Made by a program: the position numbers and the translations under genes
The notes under the pieces: generated by a model
Seen by the model: only the letters and a program-made list of their open reading frames with translations
The model's database searches: none
What the model was told of the DNA's origin: nothing
Assembly: GCF_002119525.1 (NCBI RefSeq)
Contig: NZ_CP017916.1
Location: forward strand, 2,170,001 to 2,234,000
DNA length: 64,000 nucleotides
DNA from: Vibrio syngnathi
GTDB lineage: Bacteria > Pseudomonadota > Gammaproteobacteria > Enterobacterales > Vibrionaceae
Direction: 5' to 3'
Part shown: piece by piece, positions 16,620 to 26,380 of the stretch
Layout: every line of letters starts with the position of its first letter
How positions within the stretch are numbered: position 1 is the stretch's first letter

Positions 16620-16633
16620 ATCGTAAAAACGAT
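16620..16633. promoter_or_regulatory. ATCGTAAWWACGAT palindrome, copy 3 (before the alkylsulfatase)
   Basis: ATCGTAAAAACGAT is identical to copy 1 and is followed by ATATCGATAT. It lies about 100 bp upstream of the sulfatase start codon, a usual activation-site distance for a LysR regulator. Confidence 0.72.
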
Positions 16634-16731
16634 ATATCGATATCCTATTAGCGCGTAGATAACGACCTCACCCACCTCTATCATTTGGCTCAAGAAATCC
16701 AATTCCTGTATCCAAACATAAGGTCACTACC

Positions 16732-18708
16732 ATGACTAATATATTCAAAAAAATGGCACTTCCTGTTGCTATCGCGAGCGCTCTACTTGCTTCTGGTTTT
16801 GCATCTGCAACTGCAACTGTAGAAGCGACATCAACAGTAGGCCAAGAACTTCAGACAGCAAATGCTGCGCAATACCAAAACATTGATCTTGATGCTCGCT
16901 ACAAGAGCGAAGTTCTATTCGAACACAAATCAAACCTATTCTGGGGCAAAGGCGAACGCATCCAAGTTGTATCAAAAACGGGCGACTCATTGGCTTACAC
17001 TGAAGAATCTGACCACGTTCATCCAATCCTAACCAAGCATGGTCGTAAAATGGACCAAGCAATCATTAAAGTGGATGACAACATTTATCTTGGTTACGGT
17101 TTTGGTCTAGACACCCCAGTCATGATTGAAGGTACTGACGGCATCATCATTGTTGATCCAGGCGAGTCGGTAGAAATGGCTCAATCGGTTAAAGAGCAAT
17201 TCCGTCAAATCACGGATAAGCCAGTTAAAGCTATCATCTATTCTCATAACCACATCGACCACATTTCTGGTGTGCGAGCATGGGTAACAGACGAAGAAGT
17301 CGCATCAGGTGAAGTAAAAATCATCGCTGAAGAAGGCCTAACCGCTGCAGTGGCTAACTGGTCTTCAAACCTAGGCACTCTATTTGGTCACCGTACTTCT
17401 TACACCGGCGCTAAGCACGTAGAAGAAGGTGAGCACGGAACAGTAAATGACGGTCTAGGCCCACGCTTCATGCAAGGTGCAATTTCGTTCATCGAACCAA
17501 ACCTGCTTGTACCAAGCCAAAGCCACATCGAAATCGAAATTGCTGGCGTGAAAATGCACATAGAGAACGTGCCATCTGAAACTAAAGATGAGCTAGTGGT
17601 TTACTTCCCAGACCAGAAAATTCTGCACGCAGCTGAAGTACTTCAAGGTGAGAACTTCCCTAACCTTCACACCATCCGTGGTACCAAATTCCGTGACCCA
17701 TCAATGTGGTTCAAGGGCATCGACGTAATGCGTAAGTTCGACACTGAGATCATGATTAACTCTCACGGTCGCCCTGTTGAAGGTAAAGAAGCGGTAGCTG
17801 ACGTACTAACGGCTTACCGCGATGCGATTCAATACACGCATGACCAAACAATCCGTTACATGAACAAAGGTATGACGCCAGACGAGCTAGTTGAAGTGGT
17901 TAAACTTCCTAAGCACCTTGCAGAGCACCCTTGGTTAGGTGAGCACTACGGCACTGTTGCACACGCCGTGCGTCAGATTTACGTAGGTTACAACGGTTTC
18001 TTCGAAGCGGATCCATGGCAGCTAGAACCAATGGCTTACGAGCAACGCGCCAAAGCATTCGTAGAGATCATGGGCGGTCGTGACAACATCCTTACGACTG
18101 CACAAGCCGCAATTAAGGCAGAGAACTACACGTTTGCAGCAGAAATTCTTTCTTACCCAATCACGGTAAACAAGCAAGATATGGAAGCTCGTGAGATGAA
18201 AGCACAAGCTTACAAAGCATGGGCTGCAGACCAAGTGAACATCAACTGGCGTAACTGGGCGCTTAACGCGGCCGCTGAACTAGAGAACAAGCGTGATTTC
18301 TCTAACATGATCAGCTTCGCTTCTGTTGACGTTCTTACTGCGCTACCAAACAAGCAGATCTTCGACATGATGACTTCAACGCTTATCGCAGAAAACTCGT
18401 TAGACGTGAACATGATGCTAACGTACAACTTCTCGGATACGAACGAAGCATTCACTATCGAAATCCGTAACGGTATTGCTCAATTGCACGAAGAAGCAGT
18501 GAAAGGCGCAGACGTTCAGATCGACACCACTCGTGCCGTATTGAACCAAATCTTGATTGCGGGTCCAAACGCTCAACAAGTGATAGGTACCAACCTACAG
18601 TCTGGTGCATTCAAGTTCTCGAATGGCGACATCAAAGGCTTCGGTCAATTCATGAGCTACTTCGATAAGCCAATGACTCCAGAAGAGATCATGCTCATCG
18701 TTCGTTAA
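16732..18708 (+). CDS. Secreted SdsA-type linear alkylsulfatase (metallo-beta-lactamase fold)
   Basis: The 658-residue enzyme begins with a Sec signal peptide (about 1-28, ending ASA). The metallo-beta-lactamase domain has HNHIDH (172-177), E283, E302 and H345 at the spacing of the SdsA1 dinuclear zinc site. An alpha-helical dimerisation domain and a C-terminal SCP2-like domain follow, as in SdsA1/YjcS. These enzymes hydrolyse alkyl sulfates such as SDS to alcohol and sulfate. Secretion to the periplasm suggests use of surfactants as carbon or sulfur source, or detoxification. Its promoter palindrome links it to the LysR gene at 13014-13949. Codon use is like the neighbours. Confidence 0.93.
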   Translation: MTNIFKKMALPVAIASALLASGFASATATVEATSTVGQELQTANAAQYQNIDLDARYKSEVLFEHKSNLFWGKGERIQVVSKTGDSLAYTEESDHVHPILTKHGRKMDQAIIKVDDNIYLGYGFGLDTPVMIEGTDGIIIVDPGESVEMAQSVKEQFRQITDKPVKAIIYSHNHIDHISGVRAWVTDEEVASGEVKIIAEEGLTAAVANWSSNLGTLFGHRTSYTGAKHVEEGEHGTVNDGLGPRFMQGAISFIEPNLLVPSQSHIEIEIAGVKMHIENVPSETKDELVVYFPDQKILHAAEVLQGENFPNLHTIRGTKFRDPSMWFKGIDVMRKFDTEIMINSHGRPVEGKEAVADVLTAYRDAIQYTHDQTIRYMNKGMTPDELVEVVKLPKHLAEHPWLGEHYGTVAHAVRQIYVGYNGFFEADPWQLEPMAYEQRAKAFVEIMGGRDNILTTAQAAIKAENYTFAAEILSYPITVNKQDMEAREMKAQAYKAWAADQVNINWRNWALNAAAELENKRDFSNMISFASVDVLTALPNKQIFDMMTSTLIAENSLDVNMMLTYNFSDTNEAFTIEIRNGIAQLHEEAVKGADVQIDTTRAVLNQILIAGPNAQQVIGTNLQSGAFKFSNGDIKGFGQFMSYFDKPMTPEEIMLIVR

Positions 18709-18757
18709 TTGACACACGTTAGTTAAGAGCTCGCTAGGATAGCAAGCGGATAAACAT

Positions 18758-18781
18758 AGGGACCCTTCGCGGTCCCTTTAT
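18758..18781 (+). terminator. Terminator of the alkylsulfatase gene
   Basis: AGGGACC / GGTCCCT with a CTTCGC loop is followed by TTATCTTTT. Confidence 0.75.
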
Positions 18782-18877
18782 CTTTTGCTTATTATGTATG
18801 CTTCAAACTCCTCCGCTCACATCAACTTTATGCTATTGGAGTGATGCGAAATATATACGTCGACTTAAGGTTTCTAG

Positions 18878-19366
18878 ATGCTAAAACGATTTGCTCTGTT
18901 TCTTTCGCTCACCTCTTCACTCACGTTTGCCTGTGGTCTTCACCAAGATACCGGATTTAGTTTGGTGACAGAGCCCGGTTCACTCGAGGTATTTGGCAAC
19001 GTCATCACAGCCAGACAAGACGATGAATTCAACAACCTCAATAAGCCAGATCACTTTCGACTCTTTGCCATCAAGGCTGCGCTTTCGAAACCCCACCCCA
19101 GCAAAATTGAGTTCAACTTATTTGAAGCAATCAAAGGTCATTACAGCCAAGTGAAACTTAATAAGGGCGTCGATGTAACAGGTAGAGATACTTTGCCTAC
19201 TGATAAAGATCTTTTACTGATTACAGAACTAGATGTTTTCGATGCGCTAGCAACCGGCACCATATCTTGGGATCACGCAACACTAAACGGCTTAGTGATC
19301 ATCAACGGCCCGCAAGATAAACGAGAGCAGCTTGAAGATTGGTTCAGTGATATTTTTGAAGGGTAG
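18878..19366 (+). CDS. Exported hypothetical protein (162 aa)
   Basis: The protein begins with a signal peptide (MLKRFALFLSLTSSLTFA) cleaved before C19. The residues before the Cys (TFA) do not fit a lipobox well. The mature part is a mixed alpha/beta domain with VTEPGSLEVFGNVI and a C-terminal ALATGTISWDHATLNGLVIING. I do not recognise a family. No close neighbour points to a role; it is a single gene convergent with the RND operon. Confidence 0.7.
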   Translation: MLKRFALFLSLTSSLTFACGLHQDTGFSLVTEPGSLEVFGNVITARQDDEFNNLNKPDHFRLFAIKAALSKPHPSKIEFNLFEAIKGHYSQVKLNKGVDVTGRDTLPTDKDLLLITELDVFDALATGTISWDHATLNGLVIINGPQDKREQLEDWFSDIFEG

Positions 19367-19394
19367 TTGGAATGAATTTAGTGAGAGAACAACG

Positions 19395-19426
19395 CCATAA
19401 TCGAACCAGATACGGCTCGATTATGG
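19395..19426. terminator. Hairpin between convergent genes
   Basis: The perfect 10-bp stem CCATAATCGA / TCGATTATGG lies between the 162-aa gene and the RND gene. There is no T run, so terminator function is uncertain. Confidence 0.4.
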
Positions 19427-19471
19427 GCAATTGAAGTGACGTTAAATTGAAGAGGCTTAGTTAAAGATAAC

Positions 19472-22400
19472 TTATACGGCTTGAGTCGCGATGGTTTTGC
19501 GCTGATTTTTAGTCATCAAATGATAAACCACAGGCACAAAGTAGAACGAGATAAGCGTGGTTAATACTGTGCCGCCAACAATCGCGACCGCGAACGGAGG
19601 CCAAAAACCACCGCCCGCGATGATCAACGGCATAAAGCCACCAACGGTTGTAATCGTGGTCGAACTGATATGTCGAGTACACGACATCACCGCCTCAACT
19701 ACCGCATCCACATTCCCAGAGGAAGCCTCCTTGTCTAGCTTCAGTTCGGTCAGAATCACAATGGCCGCGTTAATCGCTAAGCCCGCAATCCCGAGCATAG
19801 CGATGATCACCGTAAAGCCAAACGGATAACCGAAGATCCACACCGACAACAGCCCTAACCCACCAGCCAATCCTGCTACCATGAAGATGATGCTACTCAT
19901 TCGGAACGAGTTGAACGACATCACCACCACTAACACCATCAATACCACCACAACGGCGACATTCGAGATCAGGCTATTGACTGAATTATCTCGTTCAGCA
20001 GATTCACCACCAAAACCAATCGTGTAGCCTGATGGCATCTGATAGTTTTCTAGGCGTTTTTGGAATTCATTGAGCACAGTTTGAGGTAAGACACCCGCTT
20101 CAATGTAGCCCTCAATGGTATTCACACGTTGCCCATTTCGGCGGGTTATCGCGCCGCGACTGGTCGTCAATTCAAGTTCGGCCAGTGTCGATACGTTAAT
20201 ACCTGTCGAGTAGACATCTGAACTGATTGGTAAACGGATATTGCTTAAATGCGCTAAGTTCTCACGCGCATCATCCGCAACACGAACACGGATTGGTACC
20301 GACTCACTGCCTTCAATCACAGATCCACTTTCACGACCTGTCAGAGTAGTTTGCAGCATACCTGCGAACTGGTTCAATGAAATACCGTTGAGTTTCGCGG
20401 TATCTTCATCGACCTTCAACCACACCTTCGGCGTACCCGGTTGTAGCGTTTCCCTTGTGTGCGTCACATGAGGAACACCCGCCAAAATCAATCGCACATC
20501 CTCACCAATCGCTTTCAACGTATCGAGGTTTTCACCATACACTCGCAGTTCAACGGGCGCGGTAAATGGAGGCCCTTGGTTAAGCTTACGTACCAAGATT
20601 TGTGCTTCCGGCACCTCTTCATCCAACACCTTTTGCAACTGTGGAATTAGCGCATTGGCTTGGTCAAAGTTCTCTGTTTTCACCATGGCTTGCGAGAAGT
20701 ATGGCGCGTTATTTTGCCTTGCTTGTAGGTTGTAATAGAAGGATGGGAAGTTTGCGCCCACTAGCCAATCAATGCGTTCCACTTCAGGGTAACGATGAAT
20801 GATGTCGTCTATTTTTTCAGAAGTGTTTTTGGTGGCGTAAATGCTCGCTTGAGGTGGCATATACGCCTGAATCTCAAACATATCTCGGTCTGATGGCGGG
20901 AAGAATTGCTCTGTCAGCTGAGACATACTCCAGTAACCGGTAAACGGTACCAATAACACCAAAGCAATCGTGATGATTGGATGCGTGACGCCAAAGCGAA
21001 CAGAAGACGAAAACCAACGCGTCAAAGCCGGGATTCTCAAACCCGTCATGTACCAATGGTGCTGCCCTTTCTTGTCGACATCACTGAGTTGTTTCGGCAG
21101 TAGCTTGGTCGCCAATCCTGCGATTAAGGTGTGCGAGATGATGTAAGAGCCGATCAATGAGAAAGAAACGGTAATCGCAATACCACCGACAAATTCACCC
21201 GATGCACCCGGCATCAAGATAATCGGAGCAAACGCCAACACGGTAGTTAAGGTTGAGCCTAATAACGGCACCCATAAATGCTTCAATGCATTCATGGTCG
21301 CTTCAGCGCGCTGTTGCCCTTTCAAGCGATACGCTTGAATGGTATCGACCATCACCACCGCGTTATCAACCATGATCCCGAGCGCCACAATTAGGCCTGT
21401 CACCGACATTTGGTTAATCGGCACACCGGTTATTTTCATGATCGACAAGGTCAATAATGAGGTTAACGGCAGAGAAATGGCGACTAAGATCGCGGCACGT
21501 ACGCCTAAAGTGACAAACAGCACAATCAAAATCAGACCGAAACCGATCATCAAGCTTTTGCCTAAATCGTCTAAGCGAGTCTCGGTATAACCTTGCTGAT
21601 TAAACAGCACTGTCACCTTAACGTTACTTGGTAACTCTTGCTCAAATTTACCAATCAGAGCATTAGCTCGCGACGTCCAATTATCAACTCGCAGATCAGG
21701 ATGCATTCTTGCCGCGACAATCACACCCGGCTCACCATCAATAATGGCAATCTGGTCTTGCGGGGTTTTCTCACCACGCCTCACAGAAGCAATGTCTTCC
21801 ATACGGATGATGTGACCTTTGCTATCAGTGGCTATTGGCACTTGCTTAATACGTTCAATAGAATCGAGTTCAGATTTAATTTCTAAGCCAAAGCGAGAAT
21901 AAGCACTGACCAATTCACCGGCAGAGTTTTTCGCATCTGCTCCTTCCAAAGATTCTGCGATATTGGCACTTGAACGACCAAGCGCGGCTGCATCTGCGGT
22001 ACGTAAACTGATTTGAATCTCTTCTTGTGGCATCCCGTATTCATCAACGAATTCAGTACCCGACAAAGTTCTTAGTCGCTTAGCGAGTTCTTTGGCATAA
22101 CGACCCAGCGTTAACCTGTCAGGTTCACCTGCACCAGACCAGGTTAGAGATGCGATGGTTGTGAAAGCATAAGTATGGTCGCTATCGAGATCGGGAGAAT
22201 GAGAGCCCGCAGGCAAAATGGATTCGATGTCAGATAGCTTGTCGCGAGCTTGAGACCAAACCGGCTCAGGCTCGGTGATGGTGTCATTCAATTCTAAGGT
22301 GACAATAGACACGCCCGGCCTTGACGTCGAGCTCACGAGTTTAACTTCACTCAGCTCACGCAGCTTGTTCTCGATAACTTCTGTTACCAAGGTTTCAACA

Positions 22401-22570
22401 CGCTCGGCACTGGCGCCGGGGAAACTGGTAGTAATGTTCGCGTAACGGTTGATGATCACCGGATCTTCTGCACGCGGCAACGTCATGAACGCAGAAATAC
22501 CACTCACCATCAGCAGTGCGGTCATTAAGATAAGCAGTCGAGTGTTGGAAATAGTCTCTATGATTTTCAT
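19472..22570 (-). CDS. RND-family efflux permease
   Basis: The 1032-residue inner-membrane pump has the RND layout: TM1 at 10-30, a large periplasmic loop, TM2-6 (about 335-470) with VALGIMVDNAVVMVD holding the proton-relay acidic residues in TM4, a second loop, and TM8-12 ending near 1015. It sits closest to pumps that start without HAE1 motifs (VSGISAFMTLPRAEDPVI). It starts 8 bases after the adaptor gene, so they form an operon. No outer-membrane factor gene is present; TolC would be recruited from elsewhere. Substrate unknown. Confidence 0.92.
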   Translation of the reverse strand: MKIIETISNTRLLILMTALLMVSGISAFMTLPRAEDPVIINRYANITTSFPGASAERVETLVTEVIENKLRELSEVKLVSSTSRPGVSIVTLELNDTITEPEPVWSQARDKLSDIESILPAGSHSPDLDSDHTYAFTTIASLTWSGAGEPDRLTLGRYAKELAKRLRTLSGTEFVDEYGMPQEEIQISLRTADAAALGRSSANIAESLEGADAKNSAGELVSAYSRFGLEIKSELDSIERIKQVPIATDSKGHIIRMEDIASVRRGEKTPQDQIAIIDGEPGVIVAARMHPDLRVDNWTSRANALIGKFEQELPSNVKVTVLFNQQGYTETRLDDLGKSLMIGFGLILIVLFVTLGVRAAILVAISLPLTSLLTLSIMKITGVPINQMSVTGLIVALGIMVDNAVVMVDTIQAYRLKGQQRAEATMNALKHLWVPLLGSTLTTVLAFAPIILMPGASGEFVGGIAITVSFSLIGSYIISHTLIAGLATKLLPKQLSDVDKKGQHHWYMTGLRIPALTRWFSSSVRFGVTHPIITIALVLLVPFTGYWSMSQLTEQFFPPSDRDMFEIQAYMPPQASIYATKNTSEKIDDIIHRYPEVERIDWLVGANFPSFYYNLQARQNNAPYFSQAMVKTENFDQANALIPQLQKVLDEEVPEAQILVRKLNQGPPFTAPVELRVYGENLDTLKAIGEDVRLILAGVPHVTHTRETLQPGTPKVWLKVDEDTAKLNGISLNQFAGMLQTTLTGRESGSVIEGSESVPIRVRVADDARENLAHLSNIRLPISSDVYSTGINVSTLAELELTTSRGAITRRNGQRVNTIEGYIEAGVLPQTVLNEFQKRLENYQMPSGYTIGFGGESAERDNSVNSLISNVAVVVVLMVLVVVMSFNSFRMSSIIFMVAGLAGGLGLLSVWIFGYPFGFTVIIAMLGIAGLAINAAIVILTELKLDKEASSGNVDAVVEAVMSCTRHISSTTITTVGGFMPLIIAGGGFWPPFAVAIVGGTVLTTLISFYFVPVVYHLMTKNQRKTIATQAV

Positions 22571-22578
22571 GCTATTTC

Positions 22579-23700
22579 CTATTCAGCAGTAACGCTTGCT
22601 GGCTTCACGGTTTGTCCCGGAACTAAACGATGTAAACCACTGGCAATCACTTGTTCACCGTCTTCAATCGCCCCACTCACGTACGCTTGTTGATTGTTAG
22701 CAAACAACACTTGAACACTTCGGCGCTCAACTTTGTTGTCTTCACCAATCACAAAGATGTTCCACACACCGCGCAATCCATCAATCAAACCCGTTAATGG
22801 CACCCAGTAGCCTTGGTCGTCAATCTGATCGTCAAATTTCAGATAAGCAAGTTGACCTTCTAAAACAGACGCTTGCTCAGGGAAAAGATAACGTAAGCCG
22901 ACACTTCGAGATTGAGTATCCACCATCGCCCCCGGATTAAGCAGGCTCACAGCGAAATCGTCTCGCCCGACACGAATACTTGGCGAGGAAACCGAGGTCA
23001 CTTTTTGCATTTGATGGGCAGGAATACCAATGAACGCCTCTTTACCTTCAGAGGCAAGCAGTGTCAGGGTCGGATTGCCCACATTTACAACATCACCTAA
23101 AGAGACAAAACGTGTTGCGATGGTGCCAGAATATGGCGCAAGAATTGTCGATTTCACCAGCTTCAATTGATTGCCTTTTACTGAAGCATCAATGCGTAGC
23201 AAGTTCGCCTGCAATACACGTTGCTCACTAGTCAGCGAGTCAATCTCAGCTTCGGCACTGAAGCCCTTTGCTTTCAGTGAACGTTGACGCTTCAAGTTTG
23301 CCGCCACAAGGCTCAGTTGTGCTTTGACTTCTTCAGCCTGCGCTTTCAGTTGGCTAGACTCGGTTTCCAAAAGTTGGGTATCCAGTCTGATCAACGGCTG
23401 ACCCGTTGTGACTGTGTCACCGACATCCACCAGAATCTCGTTTACTTTGCCCGCAAGTTCGAAACCCAAATTGGCCTGCTGACCCGCCTTAACCACACCG
23501 ACATATTCACGCTGAACTGCATAAGAGGAAGAGAGCACCAAGGCCATCGTTTCCACGGTTAAAATGGTTTGGACGCTCGATGCCGTTTCAGTGGTTGAAT
23601 CAGCCGACTCTTGGGCTTGTTCCTTTTCGCCACATCCAACAAGAAAAGCCGATAGAGATAACGCCACCGCACTTCCCTTCATCAATTTATACATACTCAC
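22579..23700 (-). CDS. RND efflux periplasmic adaptor lipoprotein
   Basis: The 373-residue MFP has a lipoprotein signal (LVGC, acylated C23). A barrel-sandwich half follows (GQQANLGFELAGKVNEILVD, then GDTVTTGQPLIRLD), then a helical hairpin (about 115-165), the second sandwich half (STILAPYSGTIATRFVSLGD), a beta-barrel and a C-terminal membrane-proximal domain. It links the RND pump to the outer-membrane channel. It is the first gene of the pair, and the region upstream holds a TetR-type operator shared with the divergent regulator gene. Confidence 0.92.
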   Translation of the reverse strand: MSMYKLMKGSAVALSLSAFLVGCGEKEQAQESADSTTETASSVQTILTVETMALVLSSSYAVQREYVGVVKAGQQANLGFELAGKVNEILVDVGDTVTTGQPLIRLDTQLLETESSQLKAQAEEVKAQLSLVAANLKRQRSLKAKGFSAEAEIDSLTSEQRVLQANLLRIDASVKGNQLKLVKSTILAPYSGTIATRFVSLGDVVNVGNPTLTLLASEGKEAFIGIPAHQMQKVTSVSSPSIRVGRDDFAVSLLNPGAMVDTQSRSVGLRYLFPEQASVLEGQLAYLKFDDQIDDQGYWVPLTGLIDGLRGVWNIFVIGEDNKVERRSVQVLFANNQQAYVSGAIEDGEQVIASGLHRLVPGQTVKPASVTAE

Positions 23701-23748
23701 TGTTCCTATGCGGTACTCAATCCTATTCTTTTTTTAGACTAACTAAAC

Positions 23749-23769
23749 CAAACTAGACTGTCTAGTTTG
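23749..23769. promoter_or_regulatory. TetR-type operator between the RND operon and its regulator
   Basis: The perfect inverted repeat CAAACTAGA-CTG-TCTAGTTTG (9-bp arms) lies 49 bp upstream of the adaptor gene in the divergent intergenic region. Size and symmetry suit a TetR dimer, and the TAGAC-TGTCTA core is common in this family. Confidence 0.85.
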
Positions 23770-23894
23770 ATTGTGTTAAAAATAAGTTTCATCGTTAATG
23801 ATTGATAAAACCATCACAAAAAGCATAATGCTTAGCGCAGAACGAAATGCATTGAACTGAGCAACACCAAGTACCAAGCAACGAGAAACAGCAC

Positions 23895-24509
23895 GTGACC
23901 AAAATCATCAAGAGTGAACAGAAAAGATCGCAGATCTTAACCGCAGCCAGCCAACTTTTCTCTGAACATGGCTTCAAGATCAATATGGATCAGATAGCCA
24001 AAGCAGCGAACGTTTCCAAGCAAACGGTCTACTCTCACTTTAAAAACAAAGACGAACTTTTCGAAACCTGCATGCAAACCAAGTGTGCGGAGCGAGAACT
24101 CAGTCCTGCTGCCTTTGATATGGATGCTGCGGTGGGTGATGAGTTGGTGAAGTTTGGTGTGAAGTTTCAGGATTTATTACTTGATGAGCAATCTAGACAA
24201 ACCTTTCAAAATGCCATTAGCCAAGCGAGTACGCATCCAGAGATCGCCTCTATCTATTTAGAAACTGGGCCTCAGAAAACCACCAAATTACTTGCTGATT
24301 ATTTGCAGTCGAAAATAGACTCTGGTGATCTCACACTGTCGACATCAAGCTCACCAGTCATTGCAGCACGCCAACTGTTGCTGATGTTTCACGGAAAGTC
24401 GGCTTATTGGGCATTCTTCGGACACGATAGCGGAGAATCTGAAGAAGAAAGACTTAACTACACTCGGGAATGTGTCGCGCTATTCTTGAACGGCAATCAG
24501 CCTCGTTAA
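23895..24509 (+). CDS. TetR/AcrR-family repressor
   Basis: The 204-residue protein has a TetR HTH at about 10-56 (RSQILTAASQLFSEHGF, then MDQIAKAANVSKQTVYSHFKNKDELF) and a TetR C-terminal ligand domain like that of AefR/AcrR relatives. The start is GTG; no ATG is available upstream in frame and the domain is complete from here. It is divergent from the RND operon and probably represses it, and possibly itself, through the 21-bp operator between them. Confidence 0.9.
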   Translation: MTKIIKSEQKRSQILTAASQLFSEHGFKINMDQIAKAANVSKQTVYSHFKNKDELFETCMQTKCAERELSPAAFDMDAAVGDELVKFGVKFQDLLLDEQSRQTFQNAISQASTHPEIASIYLETGPQKTTKLLADYLQSKIDSGDLTLSTSSSPVIAARQLLLMFHGKSAYWAFFGHDSGESEEERLNYTRECVALFLNGNQPR

Positions 24510-24531
24510 TCGTTCAAGGTTCATGTCGCCG

Positions 24532-25443
24532 TTAACTCGCCTTTGAAGCTGACTCAAGAAGTAACTCATAGAAACGTTTAGCAGCAGGGCCTGTCTTGGC
24601 TCCTTTTGGTAAAGTCAGGTGCAGCGGAACGTGATACCCACTGCCATTTTCGACATTCAACACCATTAGCTTGTCACTTCCTCGACTTTCCACAATGTGC
24701 TTTGGTAGTCGACAATACCCAACTCCCTGCTCTACCGCGCCAAACGCATGATCGAAATTATCGACCGTAATACGCTGACTCGACTTCAACCAACCCACAT
24801 CCTTTTTCTCAGCTAGCTTTTTACTGCCTTGACTAGCTTGAGCACCTAAGTCTCGCACCACAATTTGCGGCAAAGACGACAGTTGATTCAACGACACTGA
24901 AACGGCACTTGCTAACGGATGTGAGCTAGCAACTACTGGCTCCATCATCGTAAAACCAAAGGCTTCGGCTGAGTAATTAGTGATAGGCAAGTTGATGATA
25001 GCGACATCAGCCAGTTCTTGAGTCACCATTTCCGTTGTTTTAGACAAAGACGTTTCAATCACTTGTATCGATGTGGTGTTGTTCTCCGCCAAAAATGTAG
25101 CCATCGGTTGATAAAGACGTTCAAGGCAGCACAAGTGATCAACAGCAACCACAATTTCAGACTCAACACCTTTCGCTAGCTGTTCACTGATCAACTCTAG
25201 CTCGCGAGCTTGTTCCAACATACTGCTTGCACGGCGCAACAGTGATTTCCCATCCTCCGATAACACCGCCCTACGACCTTCAACCTGCACTAAAGTCACG
25301 CCTAATTGATCCTCCAATTTTCTCAAGGCATAAATCAGCGTTGTATGGCTCTTGTTTAACTGGAGTGCCGCAGCTTGAATACTGCCAGCGCGGTCAATCT
25401 CGTAAAGCGTTTGCCATTGTTCTAGGGTGGTTTTCAATCTCAT
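24532..25443 (-). CDS. LysR-family regulator divergent from ydhR
   Basis: The roughly 303-residue LTTR starts MRLKTTLEQWQTLYEIDRAG, which places the HTH at the very N-terminus as usual; an ATG 10 codons earlier (25473) is the alternative. AGGA lies 10 bases before the chosen start. HTH residues include AALQLNKSHTTLIYALRKLEDQLG. The effector domain is complete. It is divergent from ydhR with about 155 bp between, so ydhR and the following membrane-protein gene are its likely targets. Confidence 0.85.
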   Translation of the reverse strand: MRLKTTLEQWQTLYEIDRAGSIQAAALQLNKSHTTLIYALRKLEDQLGVTLVQVEGRRAVLSEDGKSLLRRASSMLEQARELELISEQLAKGVESEIVVAVDHLCCLERLYQPMATFLAENNTTSIQVIETSLSKTTEMVTQELADVAIINLPITNYSAEAFGFTMMEPVVASSHPLASAVSVSLNQLSSLPQIVVRDLGAQASQGSKKLAEKKDVGWLKSSQRITVDNFDHAFGAVEQGVGYCRLPKHIVESRGSDKLMVLNVENGSGYHVPLHLTLPKGAKTGPAAKRFYELLLESASKAS

Positions 25444-25599
25444 CGGTCTAAAATCCTGACAGTTAATGGTCATATTATGAACTTTTCTGTCTGTTTTTTA
25501 CAGGTATTATCTATTTCAACAGGCAATCAAGCCTCCTATGTTTTGCGAAATGACCATGAGTCTCAGCGCAATACCAAGTAACTGTTTGGAGAAATAACC

Positions 25600-25905
25600 A
25601 TGAAATTATTACAAGTCGATTTTGAATTTAGCGGCCCATTTGGTGAAGAGATGTCGAACGCACTCGTTGACCTAGCAAAGTCTATTAACAACGAACCGGG
25701 CATGATCTGGAAAATCTGGACAGAAAACGAAGCTGAAAAACTGGGCGGTGGTGTCTACCTTTTTGAAGACCAGCTCAGTGCAGAGACTTACCTAGCGATG
25801 CATAGCGCTCGCTTAAAAGAGATGGGTGTTGAAGAAGTGCGTGGTGTGATTTTTGACGTCAATCAGCCATTAACTACCATGAATAAAGGCCCAATCAACG
25901 GTTAA
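25600..25905 (+). CDS. ydhR: YdhR-family putative mono-oxygenase
   Basis: The 101-residue ferredoxin-fold protein matches E. coli YdhR in length and sequence (FSGPFGEEM, INNEPGMIWKIWTENEAE, GVEEVRGVIFDVNQPL). These dimeric alpha/beta-barrel proteins resemble heme-less mono-oxygenases such as ActVA-Orf6; the substrate is not known. GGAG lies 8 bases before the ATG. It is followed by a small membrane protein and faces a LysR gene. Confidence 0.88.
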   Translation: MKLLQVDFEFSGPFGEEMSNALVDLAKSINNEPGMIWKIWTENEAEKLGGGVYLFEDQLSAETYLAMHSARLKEMGVEEVRGVIFDVNQPLTTMNKGPING

Positions 25906-25983
25906 TCAAACTTGTTCATTCGCTGAATGACAACAAAGATACTGAATAGCTAAGTCGCTAAGTCATAAATAGAGAGATACGTA

Positions 25984-26358
25984 ATGAACAATAAAACTTT
26001 TCTTAGCCTACACGGCATTATTTACGCAGGGTTTGCCATCGCACTGTTTTTTCTACCAACGGTAATGTGGCCAATGTATGGCGTGGAAATTAATGATAAG
26101 TACGCTTACTTTCTCTCTCAACATACCAGTATATTTCTTGGTGGTGTCGCTGCAATAAGCTGGTTGCTTAGAGACATTGAACCCGGCGTATCCGCGAAAA
26201 AACTCATCCAAGGTTTAGTGGTGACCAACATGCTAGGCGCCGTCATCACACTGTATGCGGCTTTCACCGGTATCTTTGTTGGCTTTGGTTGGAGTGACCC
26301 TGCGTTCTTCCTTTCACTATCGGTGCTCAGCGTGTTGCAGGTTCGTCGACAAGGCTAG
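25984..26358 (+). CDS. Four-helix membrane protein (124 aa), hypothetical
   Basis: Four hydrophobic helices (about 8-28, 46-66, 76-96, 100-118) make up almost the whole protein. I do not recognise a named family. GAGAG precedes the ATG. It follows ydhR by 78 bases and is probably co-transcribed with it, ending at a strong bidirectional terminator. Confidence 0.75.
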   Translation: MNNKTFLSLHGIIYAGFAIALFFLPTVMWPMYGVEINDKYAYFLSQHTSIFLGGVAAISWLLRDIEPGVSAKKLIQGLVVTNMLGAVITLYAAFTGIFVGFGWSDPAFFLSLSVLSVLQVRRQG

Positions 26359-26380
26359 TTCATACAAAACCAAACCAATA

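Noticed and set aside
19472..22570. Assigning a specific Vex pump name to the RND operon
   Set aside because: The adaptor-permease pair with a divergent TetR gene is similar to several Vibrio RND systems and sequence alone by eye does not separate them.
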